Positions 16,861-24,757 of a stretch of DNA of 64,000 bases are shown one piece after another. A program made the position numbers and the translations under genes. The stretch's first letter is position 1; each line of letters starts with the position of its first letter. A model generated the notes under the pieces. It saw only the letters and a program-made list of their open reading frames with translations. It searched no databases and was not told the DNA's origin. The stretch comes from Aequorivita todarodis (lineage in GTDB: Bacteria > Bacteroidota > Bacteroidia > Flavobacteriales > Flavobacteriaceae), in NCBI RefSeq assembly GCF_028561335.1, contig NZ_JAQQTG010000049.1:1-64000 (forward strand), read 5' to 3'.

Positions 16861-18075
16861 TTAAAAATCTATTTGAAAGCGCCCCTGTAAAATTGTTGCG
16901 TTTCCTTGGTCTTTAATATCTGCCCAAATATAGTTTACCATTAAACGGGTTGCCGGATTCAAATACCAATTCAAGCCCAAAGCAAGGTCCGACTGTTTTC
17001 CGCCAAAGATTGATTTATCGGTCAAATCTGTTTCCGAATAACGCACAGCCACCTCCCAAGCTCCGGCGCCGCTGGCTTTTCCGCCGAAATTTCGATTGGG
17101 TTTTACCCTGTCAAAACCTTCGTATGAACTTTTATAGTTTTTGCTTTCACCCGTTATAAAAAAGCTCGCTTCGCCATAAAAATTGGAAAAAGCGAAGTCA
17201 TCGGCAATGGTTTTTACGGTAGCGTTTAAATATTCCCCCTGAAAAGAAAACGGCCCGTGTACGTACGCCGCCTCGTAATTCGTGAGGGCAATACTTTCTA
17301 CATCTTCCAAAATTCCGGTAGAAATATATTTGGGAGCCAAATACGCGCCGGGTCTTATAGCAACTTGGTACGCTTTGCTCTCTGGTTTTCTGTAGCTGTG
17401 TGCTGCGCCCAAATGCAATAATTGTCTTTTTTCTATATTTCGTATTGCCAGACCGGTCATTCTTCCCGTTATCACATAGCCATCATCGGCAAAGGCATCG
17501 TCGCTGCTGTTGTTTGCATTTCGAAAAGCCCCCACCTGGGCAGATAGACGCTGGGCTAAAAAATCGTTCAGCAAAAGGATACCGTTGTTGCGGCTTTGGG
17601 CGAAGGCATCATTTTGGCCCGGCTCCATAAAAGTGGTGTATTTGCTGCTGTTTAGGGCCGATAGCCGAAAAGGTTCCTTAAAATGCCCAATCATAATGTT
17701 GCCTACAACAGGAATATCGCCCACTCCAATGTACACATCCTTTAGCTCCGTTTCATCACCGGCAAAATCTACTTGAAATTTGAAGAAAGTATGTTCATAA
17801 ATAGTTCCAGAGAAAAATAACCTTGCCCGTCTTATCTCGGTCCCGCTTTTTGCTTCAAGGGGGCCATAGGTTTCATTGAGGGCGCTATTTTGGAAGAGGT
17901 AGGCGTGGTCCACCATAATCCGACCGCCGAATTTTAATTTAAATTGCTGGTCCTGACTTTCCAATTTAAATCCGTTGTCCCATTTAAAAGAAAAGGGATT
18001 GCCGGGTGTTTCCTGCGAAAACGTAGTAAAAAAAGAAAACACCAAGGCACTGAAAAGGAAGTGCTTACGCTGCAT
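16861..18075 (-). CDS. Phosphate-selective porin (OprO/OprP family)
   Basis: 404 aa. A signal peptide (MQRKHFLFSALVFSFFTTFSQ) precedes a beta-rich protein with the OprP family opening (FSFKWDNGFKLES, LKFGGRIMVDHAYLF) and many alternating amphipathic strands ending in aromatic F (GRFQIDF), as in a 16-stranded outer membrane barrel. RRARLFFSGTIYEHTFFKFQVDFAG near 83-107 is a family hallmark. It should let phosphate, or pyrophosphate in OprO-like members, cross the outer membrane, feeding the PiT transporter encoded just downstream. An 11-bp-periodic operator-like array lies upstream. Confidence 0.9.
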   Translation of the reverse strand: MQRKHFLFSALVFSFFTTFSQETPGNPFSFKWDNGFKLESQDQQFKLKFGGRIMVDHAYLFQNSALNETYGPLEAKSGTEIRRARLFFSGTIYEHTFFKFQVDFAGDETELKDVYIGVGDIPVVGNIMIGHFKEPFRLSALNSSKYTTFMEPGQNDAFAQSRNNGILLLNDFLAQRLSAQVGAFRNANNSSDDAFADDGYVITGRMTGLAIRNIEKRQLLHLGAAHSYRKPESKAYQVAIRPGAYLAPKYISTGILEDVESIALTNYEAAYVHGPFSFQGEYLNATVKTIADDFAFSNFYGEASFFITGESKNYKSSYEGFDRVKPNRNFGGKASGAGAWEVAVRYSETDLTDKSIFGGKQSDLALGLNWYLNPATRLMVNYIWADIKDQGNATILQGRFQIDF

Positions 18076-18103
18076 TGAAAATCAGTTTTAGTTTTTGTCG
18101 CCA

Positions 18104-18149
18104 CAAAGGACTGATTTTATGGCAAATTGAATGTTTCTTTAATGTTAAG
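18104..18149 (-). promoter_or_regulatory. Candidate PhoB-like operator and -7 element of the porin gene
   Basis: Minus strand: CTTAACA (18149-18143), AGAAACA (18138-18132), ATTTGCC (18127-18121), each separated by 4 nt, then 9 nt and -7-like GTCCTTTG (18111-18104). Register and distance equal those at the PiT and lipoprotein genes. The same stretch is part of a perfect 11-bp inverted repeat (TTTAATGTTAA/TTAACATTAAA, 18139-18174). Confidence 0.5.
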
Positions 18150-18181
18150 TTAACAGGGTAATATTAACATTAAAATTCAAA

Positions 18182-18210
18182 GAAAAGGGCTGTGCAAATA
18201 GGCACAGCCC
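18182..18210 (-). terminator. Orphan intrinsic terminator in the porin upstream gap
   Basis: A perfect 9-bp stem with a 6-nt loop, followed on the minus strand by TTTTCTTT. No annotated minus-strand gene ends here. Confidence 0.6.
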
Positions 18211-18341
18211 AATTTGAAAATCTAGTCGACAAAAACTAAACGATTTCAAAAATTGCCCAATATAATAGGCAATTACAAAGAAAATCTATCGATCATAACT
18301 TAGTGTGAAGATAGCTTTACCAAATCATTAAGATATTGATT
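18182..18341 (-). ncRNA. Candidate small RNA upstream of the porin gene
   Basis: The gap between the porin and the MORN-like gene is 400 bp and has no coding frame. On the minus strand it holds a -7-like AGTCCTTTGT (about 18346-18355, ten bases shared with the porin promoter). It then has a hairpin AATTGCC/GGCAATT (about 18249-18273) and a 9-bp GC-rich hairpin, GGGCTGTGC/GCACAGCCC (18187-18210 on the plus strand), followed by TTTTCTTT, which looks like an intrinsic terminator. No gene on this strand needs that terminator. Together they outline a transcript of roughly 160 nt. The start is a guess. Confidence 0.3.
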
Positions 18342-18389
18342 CGAAACAAAGGACTATTTTTAAAACACTGAAAATAAACAGGTTAAAGG

Positions 18390-18446
18390 TTTAATGTTAA
18401 GTTAACGTTACCAAATGGTTTCGTAAGCGTTAATTTTGTAAATTTG
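18390..18446 (+). promoter_or_regulatory. Candidate PhoB-like operator and promoter of the MORN-like gene
   Basis: Plus strand heptamers TTTAATG (18390), GTTAACG (18401), CAAATGG (18412) and GTAAGCG (18423) repeat every 11 bp and end 9 nt before TAAATTTG (18439-18446), a perfect -7. A second -7, TAATTTTG (18431-18438), overlaps. The 17-nt TTTAATGTTAAGTTAAC here is repeated exactly at 18139-18155 in the porin upstream region. Confidence 0.45.
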
Positions 18447-18475
18447 ATTATTCTGAAAATCTAAAACTTCGAAAA

Positions 18476-18835
18476 ATGAAAAATTTAATCACCCTTTTTG
18501 CAATCGTATTAACAGTTTCAATGGCATTTGCACAAAATGCTAATAAAAACACGTATTATTTGGATGGCAATGTGATTAAGGCAACAATATATCACGATAA
18601 TGGAACGGTTGCACAAACTGGCTACTATACTGCAGACAATAAGCTAACTGGAGAATGGGTGAGCTATGATTTTAACGGTAATAAGACTGCCATTGCGCAA
18701 TATAATAATGGTGAAAAAGTGGGCACGTGGTATTTCTTTACAAATGAAGACATAAAAGAAGTTTCTTATGCTGATGCCCGTATTGCCAAGGTTGTAACTT
18801 GGAAATCTGACGATATTCAAATTGTTTCTAATTAA
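18476..18835 (+). CDS. Small exported MORN-repeat protein (YwqK-like)
   Basis: 119 aa. The signal peptide MKNLITLFAIVLTVSMAFA is followed by short Gly-Trp/Tyr repeats of MORN type (GTVAQTGYYTADNKLTGEWVSYDFNGNKTAIAQYNNGEKVGTWYFF, described here by its repeated G-x-W/Y pattern at about 43-88). Such YwqK-like proteins are often automatically called toxin-antitoxin components, but no partner toxin is here. The upstream repeats shared with the porin suggest that phosphate limitation may induce it. Function unknown. Confidence 0.75.
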   Translation: MKNLITLFAIVLTVSMAFAQNANKNTYYLDGNVIKATIYHDNGTVAQTGYYTADNKLTGEWVSYDFNGNKTAIAQYNNGEKVGTWYFFTNEDIKEVSYADARIAKVVTWKSDDIQIVSN

Positions 18836-18855
18836 ACTCTAATTCTATTATACAT

Positions 18856-18887
18856 AAAAAACCCTAGCTCAAATGCTAGGGTTTTTT
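18856..18887. terminator. Bidirectional terminator between convergent genes
   Basis: AAAAAACCCTAGC and GCTAGGGTTTTTT (18856-18868, 18875-18887) form a perfect 13-bp stem with a 6-nt loop. It ends the MORN-like gene (plus) and the TonB receptor gene (minus). Confidence 0.9.
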
Positions 18888-18906
18888 ATTTTTCAAGTAA
18901 TACATT

Positions 18907-21738
18907 TTAAAATTTGAGTGAGTAGCCCAAACTAATTTCTTGTCCCGGACTCCATTTGGAAAATAGTTGATCTTCTGCTCCAAACGATTGATAAACGCTT
19001 TCAATATCGTCATTTAATAAGTTGTCAAACTTTAAGGATATTGTTGAATTTCTGTTTGATCCAAAGCTTTTTGAAATGTTCAGTTTCACATTGTGAAAGG
19101 GCATTGTATAAACATCTGCCACATCTCCTGCGCCTACAATTTGAAGGGTTTTTCCCTGAGTATTGTAGAAAAGGCCTCCTTGGAGTCCAGTTTCCGCATA
19201 TTTATAATTGAAGCCAAGGTTTATTAAATAAGGGCTTTGGCCTTGCAATTGTCTATTGTCGTCAAGAGTTTCACCGGTACGTAAATTATCTAGCCTTCCT
19301 TCCCTTTCGTCTTCACTGTACTGCTGTTGCGATTCTATAAGTGAGAAATTTAAATTAAAATCTATATTCTGTAAACCGCTTATAAACCCGAGATTTTTTC
19401 TTATTTCTAGCTCACCCCCAAAAACTTTTGCGTCTCCTAAGTTTAGTGGCGTGTATTGTCCATATGCCCTTCTGATAAATGAAAGCTCAATAGGATCAGT
19501 AAAAGATTTATAGAATCCGCTTATTGCGAAGAAATCTCCTGCTTCTCCATATTGTTCGTATCTAATGTCAAAATTATTTACATAAGTAGGCTGAAGGTTT
19601 ATATTGCCAATAAATGTGGTACTGCTTATTGGGTCAAAAATTTCGGCGAGTGAGGCTTCTTTAAATGAAGGTCTTGCCGTAGTTATTGAATAGGAAGTAC
19701 GTATTTTTTTGTTTTCATCTTCATTCAAATCAAAAATTAGATTTGCCGATGGGAAAAAGTCGGATTTTTCTAAAATTTTGGTATCTTCCAGTCTGGTTCC
19801 GTCCTGTCTTTCACCTGTGTAAATCAAGTCGAATTTTTCAAACCGCACCCCTAAAGCTGCATTCATCCAATTTGTTACCTTAAATTCTTCAGCTATATAC
19901 CCTGCTGCGATTTGTATTTTTGAATTGTAAGAATCTGAATCGTTGGAGTCTTGGCGCACATAGGTTCCGCTATTTGTATTTGGGTCATAAATATTTTCTG
20001 GGATCAATAGTTGGTTTGGATTACCTCCAAATGTTGCCGACGAAAAATTAAGCAACGGCAAAGAGTATTTTATTACTTCAAAGTCTCTTTCTTTTTGGGT
20101 AAAGGCACCGCCAATTTTAGCTTTTGCTTCAAAGCCAAAAAGATTGTGATCCTTTTCAAGGCCAATTTTTCCGGCAAGATTTAACTCTTCAAGTGATCTA
20201 AAAAATCTGGAGGCATCGCCAGATTCACTTGGCTCAATTGTAAATACTTCCTCGCCCGTATTGGGATTTATTGATACTCTAAATGGAGTTGTGCGAAAAT
20301 CTTTATCGTCCACCTTGGCAAGGGAGGGCGATAGGTTCCATTCCAAATTCCAGTCATTATTACTGCCAAGGGTATGTGTGCCTTTTAATAGTCCATTTGT
20401 AATGGATCTCTGAACGTAGGTTAGGTTGTCTTTTTTAATCGTATTGCTGCTAACTATAAAATTGTCCAGCCTAAAAATGCCCGCTTCAGATTCTCCATTT
20501 TGGATGTGAAGTACATTAAATTGATATTTTGATTTTTCGGTTTTAAATGTTAATCCACCAAGGGCGCTAATTAAAACGGTGTTGTTTCCTAACTCACCAG
20601 TTTGTGTGCGGTCTGCTAAAAGTTCAAAATTAGATCTGTCTGATTCGTCTTTTCTGTATAGCTGGCCATTGATGTATTCATCGTAATACTTTGTTTCATT
20701 TCGGTATGACACTGATGCCAAATACCCTAATTTATTTTCGCCTACATCAAATTGATCTCCCGCTGTTATAGCAAAGTTATAGTTCATAAAACTTTGTTCC
20801 CGCTCTGCTGCCATTTGTGGGTTAAACCGTTGGGTTAAATCTCGAACAAGCTCTCCGTCCTGTTGCGGTAAAGGCACTTGTTGCGATTGGGGAATAGGAT
20901 TGTCCCTTAGCCCGTCATCAAAACCTAAAAAGTCTGTACCACTTTTATCGCCTGTTAAGTAGTTGTTTTTGAAATGAAAATCAGCGTTGTAGCCCACTCC
21001 AAGCGAAATACTATATTCAGCCCTGCTAGGAATGTCCTTGGTTACGATGTTTATTACACCGCCGGTAAAGTCGGCTGGCTGGTCTGCAGTTGCAGATTTG
21101 GTAATCAATACATTTTCTAGAATTTGTGAAGGAAAAATATCCAGTTGCAGTGTATTTCTATCAGGGTCCAAACCGGGCACTTCCATGCCATTTAGTATGG
21201 ATTTTGTGTATCGGTCTCCTAAGCCCCTAACATACACGTATTTTCCTCCTTGTACCGAAACGCCCGGAACGTTTTGAACTGCTGAAGCCACATCGCTTGC
21301 ACCAGTTTTTTTAATGGATTCCAAAGACAAGCCATCCATTAGGGTAACTGAGTTTTTCTGAATGCTTAAAACAGAAGCTTCTGTATTTTTACGGGCAGTT
21401 GTGGTAACAACCACTTCATCCAGTTGTCCAGCAGAAGCATTAAGCGTAACATCAACAGTTGTGGTTTGGCCTGGATTTATTTTTACTTCTGTAATTTCCT
21501 TAGTTTGATATCCAACGAACGAGAAAACAAGTGTGTAAGTTCCAGCATCTAACTTTAGGTTGTACTTGCCATCAAAATCAGAGGTTGTTCCCGTTTGTGA
21601 ACCTTTCACAATAACGTTTGCAAAAGAAAGCACGTCATTATATTCACCATCATTTATAACCCCCGTAACAACACCTGTTTGTGAAAAGGAAATTTGAAAT
21701 AAAAACATTGCAATAAGCAATGGGAAAATATTTTTCAT
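18907..21738 (-). CDS. TonB-dependent receptor with carboxypeptidase-regulatory-like N-domain
   Basis: 943 aa. The signal peptide MKNIFPLLIAMFLFQISFS is followed by a CarboxypepD_reg-like domain (about 22-105, GVINDGEYNDVLSFANVIVKG, YTLVFSFVGYQTKEI), then the plug (about 110-235) with a TonB-box-like LDEVVVTTTAR. The 22-strand barrel ends in aromatic LGYSLKF. It takes up a ligand across the outer membrane using TonB energy. It lies 92 nt downstream of a beta-helix lipoprotein gene and is likely its operon partner, as SusC-like receptors pair with surface lipoproteins. The lipoprotein is not SusD-like. The shared Pho-like promoter suggests a phosphorus-containing substrate. Confidence 0.92.
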   Translation of the reverse strand: MKNIFPLLIAMFLFQISFSQTGVVTGVINDGEYNDVLSFANVIVKGSQTGTTSDFDGKYNLKLDAGTYTLVFSFVGYQTKEITEVKINPGQTTTVDVTLNASAGQLDEVVVTTTARKNTEASVLSIQKNSVTLMDGLSLESIKKTGASDVASAVQNVPGVSVQGGKYVYVRGLGDRYTKSILNGMEVPGLDPDRNTLQLDIFPSQILENVLITKSATADQPADFTGGVINIVTKDIPSRAEYSISLGVGYNADFHFKNNYLTGDKSGTDFLGFDDGLRDNPIPQSQQVPLPQQDGELVRDLTQRFNPQMAAEREQSFMNYNFAITAGDQFDVGENKLGYLASVSYRNETKYYDEYINGQLYRKDESDRSNFELLADRTQTGELGNNTVLISALGGLTFKTEKSKYQFNVLHIQNGESEAGIFRLDNFIVSSNTIKKDNLTYVQRSITNGLLKGTHTLGSNNDWNLEWNLSPSLAKVDDKDFRTTPFRVSINPNTGEEVFTIEPSESGDASRFFRSLEELNLAGKIGLEKDHNLFGFEAKAKIGGAFTQKERDFEVIKYSLPLLNFSSATFGGNPNQLLIPENIYDPNTNSGTYVRQDSNDSDSYNSKIQIAAGYIAEEFKVTNWMNAALGVRFEKFDLIYTGERQDGTRLEDTKILEKSDFFPSANLIFDLNEDENKKIRTSYSITTARPSFKEASLAEIFDPISSTTFIGNINLQPTYVNNFDIRYEQYGEAGDFFAISGFYKSFTDPIELSFIRRAYGQYTPLNLGDAKVFGGELEIRKNLGFISGLQNIDFNLNFSLIESQQQYSEDEREGRLDNLRTGETLDDNRQLQGQSPYLINLGFNYKYAETGLQGGLFYNTQGKTLQIVGAGDVADVYTMPFHNVKLNISKSFGSNRNSTISLKFDNLLNDDIESVYQSFGAEDQLFSKWSPGQEISLGYSLKF

Positions 21739-21830
21739 AAAAATATATTTATAAAATTTGCCCGTCTTCTTTTAGAAAGACGAGCAAATTGCTAATTGAT
21801 TTAAAACAAGTTAAATGAGAATACAAATTT

Positions 21831-23087
21831 TTAGAAAGCTCCTTTAGATTGTGTGTAAGTCCAAGTAAAGTTTGAAAGATTGGCTCCTCCTGAATTTCCA
21901 GAGTTTGCCCAAGAAGCAGCTCTTTCAGTAAATGATGGATTAAGGATTATCGGTGTTTCGCCTTCGCCAGTTTTTTCAACAAAAATGTCATTAGCGTTAG
22001 CAACACCACTAGGTAAGCTTACAGTCCAATTTGAAAACGATAGCTTTCCATTGAGGAAGTTTTGTGCCACTGCATTGTTGTCTAACTCTACATCAGAATC
22101 TGCTTTAAAACCTACTGCATAAATGTTTTTTAGGGTGCCCATTGCTCTGTCGCGCAAATCTGCATATTCGCCATTTTCTGTAGTAGTATTTCCGATTAAC
22201 GTGATACCGTCCAGTGTGAATTTTCCTTCCAACGATCCTGCTGGGCCGTCAATTTCTAAAGCGTGGTCTGAAACATTTCCTAAGATTGCAACGGAATTTG
22301 AAATTGTACCGGAATAAGCCTCGTCTATATCAAGGGCATCATCACCGCAGGCCCAAACTATTGCGTTTGAAACATTTACAGATCCTCCGAACCACTCGAT
22401 GCCATCATCCACATTTGCTACAACTTCAATGTTTGAAATAGAAGTTCCTGTTCCCACGGCTCCAAGTGTAAGACCGTTAATTTCATTACCATCCCCAATA
22501 GAAGTACCTCCGTGGCGAATGGAAACATAATTCAAAGTACCTGAATCATCTGCATTATCAGATCCTCCATAAAGACCATTCGTGTCACTGGCTGGAATAC
22601 CTTCAATTTGGTTTTCAAGGGCATCACCAGACAAAGAGGCTTTTGCCTTACCTAATATTATAACACCGCCCCAAAGGCCTCTGTCATTTTCAGTAAGATT
22701 AGTGCCAAATTTTTGTCCCAATGCTATATTATCTGCAATTGAAGTAAATATAATTGGCTTATCTGCCGTTCCATTAGCTTCAATTTTTGCACCTCTAGCA
22801 ATAATAAGTACAGCAGCACTAGCTTCTTGACCCGCATAGGCTTTTATTATTGTTCCTTCATTAATGGTTAAGGTAGCGCCGGAGGTAACTGTTACACGGC
22901 CATCAAGTTCCCAAATAACATCATTGGTTAATGTCATGTCTGATGTAATTTGACCAGATAGTTTATTGTTTACGGGATCTGGGTCTGGATCAATAATTGG
23001 TCCGTCGTCATTACTGCTGCAGCTAACGCTAAGCACAAGAGCAAAAATCGCTATTAGAGGTAAAAAGAATTTTTTCATTAGTTTCAT
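21831..23087 (-). CDS. Surface lipoprotein with predicted right-handed beta-helix
   Basis: 418 aa. The lipobox LSVSC lies about residue 20-24, followed by an acidic SSNDDGPIIDPDPDP linker of the type that marks surface-exported lipoproteins in Bacteroidetes. The rest is built of short repeated strands with Ile/Val/Asn-Gly turns (TLTINEGTIIKAYAG, ISNIEVVANVDDGIEWFGG, SVNVSNAIVWACGDDALDID), as in parallel beta-helices. DxD-rich turns (DDALDIDEAY) may bind calcium. It has no SusD similarity. Two in-frame ATG codons (23087 and 23078) both fit; the first is given. It is the first gene of the operon with the TonB receptor. Confidence 0.8.
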   Translation of the reverse strand: MKLMKKFFLPLIAIFALVLSVSCSSNDDGPIIDPDPDPVNNKLSGQITSDMTLTNDVIWELDGRVTVTSGATLTINEGTIIKAYAGQEASAAVLIIARGAKIEANGTADKPIIFTSIADNIALGQKFGTNLTENDRGLWGGVIILGKAKASLSGDALENQIEGIPASDTNGLYGGSDNADDSGTLNYVSIRHGGTSIGDGNEINGLTLGAVGTGTSISNIEVVANVDDGIEWFGGSVNVSNAIVWACGDDALDIDEAYSGTISNSVAILGNVSDHALEIDGPAGSLEGKFTLDGITLIGNTTTENGEYADLRDRAMGTLKNIYAVGFKADSDVELDNNAVAQNFLNGKLSFSNWTVSLPSGVANANDIFVEKTGEGETPIILNPSFTERAASWANSGNSGGANLSNFTWTYTQSKGAF

Positions 23088-23115
23088 CTTAATTTTATAG
23101 ATTAATTTCTTGGGG

Positions 23116-23161
23116 CAAAGATGGTTCTCTTATGTAAGGTTTGTGTTAAACTGAAGTTACC
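23116..23161 (-). promoter_or_regulatory. Candidate PhoB-like operator and -7 element of the lipoprotein-TonB operon
   Basis: Minus strand: GGTAACT (23161-23155), TTTAACA (23150-23144), CCTTACA (23139-23133), each separated by 4 nt, then 9 nt and CATCTTTG (23123-23116), a one-mismatch -7. This is the clearest three-repeat example of the array shared with the porin and PiT genes. Confidence 0.55.
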
Positions 23162-23263
23162 AGTTCGTCATTTTAGGGTTAGCTAAACGTTAAGCCGAAA
23201 CCAAAAAAAATTGATTGGTTTGCCTTTTGAAAATAGTATCTTGCCTACAAAATTTTTAAAATT

Positions 23264-24595
23264 ATGATGCAATGGGAACAGTTGCTTTCACTACGGAAGC
23301 ACGGAGATAAAAACAAAAGACTGAGAATTGAGGAGAACGAGACCCGTTTGGGGTTTGAAGTAGATTATGACCGGGTAATTTTTTCCTCCGCTTTCCGAAG
23401 TTTGCAGGATAAAACCCAAGTTATCCCGCTTTCAAAGACTTCGTTTGTTCACACCCGATTAACGCATAGTTTGGAAGTTTCCGTGGTGGGGCGCTCATTG
23501 GGAAGAATCGTGGGGAAGGAAATCCTCAAGAAACATCCACAATTGCAGGGTGTGCACGGGTATCAGTTTAACGATTTTGGGGCGATTGTTGCTGCCGCTG
23601 CCTTGGCACACGATATTGGCAATCCTCCGTTCGGTCACAGTGGCGAAAAGGCCATTGGCGATTACTTTCTGAACGGAAATGGCAAACGTTTTAAAAATCA
23701 ACTTTCCGAAAAGGAATATCAGGATTTGGTTGCTTTTGAAGGAAATGCCAATGGGTTCAAAATCTTGACGGAATCCAAAAACGGGGTTGAAGGCGGCCTG
23801 CGGCTGACCTTTGCAACCTTGGGAGCCTTTATGAAATACCCCAAGCAATCGCTTCCGAAGAAACCTACAGCGCACGTTGCCGATAAAAAATTCGGCGTTT
23901 TTCAAAGCGATACGGATTTTTTTAATGAAGTGGTTTCCGAACTCGGGCTTTTAAACAGGAACAATACTGGTTTTGCGCGCCATCCGCTTACTTTTTTGGT
24001 GGAAGCTGCGGACGATATTTGCTACACGATAATCGATTTTGAGGACGGAATCAACCTCGGATTGATTGAAGAGGACATCGCGTTGGAATATTTGATCAAT
24101 TTGGTCCGAAACAATCTAAAAACGGAAGTCTATTCCCGATTGAATACACCGCAGGACCGATTGGCCTATTTACGCGCGCTTGCCATAAATACGCTGATTG
24201 CAGAGGCGGCGGCTATTTTTATTGAAAACGAAACGGAAATTTTAAAAGGAACCTTTTCCGAAGCCTTGCTGGACAGAAGCCAATACAAAGCCCAGATTGC
24301 CGATATTATAAAGATAAGTGTTGAAAAAGTGTACCAAAGCACCGAAGTGATGGAAAAGGAAATAGCTGGCTACACCATATTGAGCACATTGCTCGATGCT
24401 TTTACTACGGCTTTTGAAAACCATCAAAACGGAAACGCACGCCATTACGATACACTTTTGTTGCGAATGTTTGAAGGGAATATTTCCGAAAACCAATCGG
24501 TTTATGGATATGTAATGGACTGCTGCAGTTACATTTCACGATTGACGGATGGGAATGCGCTTCAAATTTTCCAGAAAGTAAAAGGGAATTTATAG
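23264..24595 (+). CDS. dgt: Deoxyguanosinetriphosphate triphosphohydrolase
   Basis: 443 aa, the usual length. It splits dGTP (or other dNTPs in family members) into the nucleoside and triphosphate. The HD domain metal ligands are visible: TRLTHSLEVS (about 65-74), LAHDIGNPPFGHSGE (about 114-128) and EAADDICYTIIDFED (about 245-259). N-terminal FSSAFRSLQDKTQV is also typical. It diverges from the lipoprotein operon across 176 bp and ends 160 bp before the protease pair. Confidence 0.93.
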   Translation: MMQWEQLLSLRKHGDKNKRLRIEENETRLGFEVDYDRVIFSSAFRSLQDKTQVIPLSKTSFVHTRLTHSLEVSVVGRSLGRIVGKEILKKHPQLQGVHGYQFNDFGAIVAAAALAHDIGNPPFGHSGEKAIGDYFLNGNGKRFKNQLSEKEYQDLVAFEGNANGFKILTESKNGVEGGLRLTFATLGAFMKYPKQSLPKKPTAHVADKKFGVFQSDTDFFNEVVSELGLLNRNNTGFARHPLTFLVEAADDICYTIIDFEDGINLGLIEEDIALEYLINLVRNNLKTEVYSRLNTPQDRLAYLRALAINTLIAEAAAIFIENETEILKGTFSEALLDRSQYKAQIADIIKISVEKVYQSTEVMEKEIAGYTILSTLLDAFTTAFENHQNGNARHYDTLLLRMFEGNISENQSVYGYVMDCCSYISRLTDGNALQIFQKVKGNL

Positions 24596-24757
24596 AAAGA
24601 CCTCTTTGGGGTAAGAGGGAATTGTGTTAAATATCAGCTTTTTAGTAAAATTTCGAAAATTTTACAATAATTTTAAAAGAGCTAAAGCATACCCAATTGA
24701 CATTGTTTCAATTTGTTATGGCTTATTAACTTCGCTAAAAACTTAATCTATGGTCCT

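Noticed and set aside
18476-18835. Calling the MORN-like protein an antitoxin
   Set aside because: The label comes from automatic annotation of YwqK-like proteins; there is a signal peptide and no partner toxin gene beside it.
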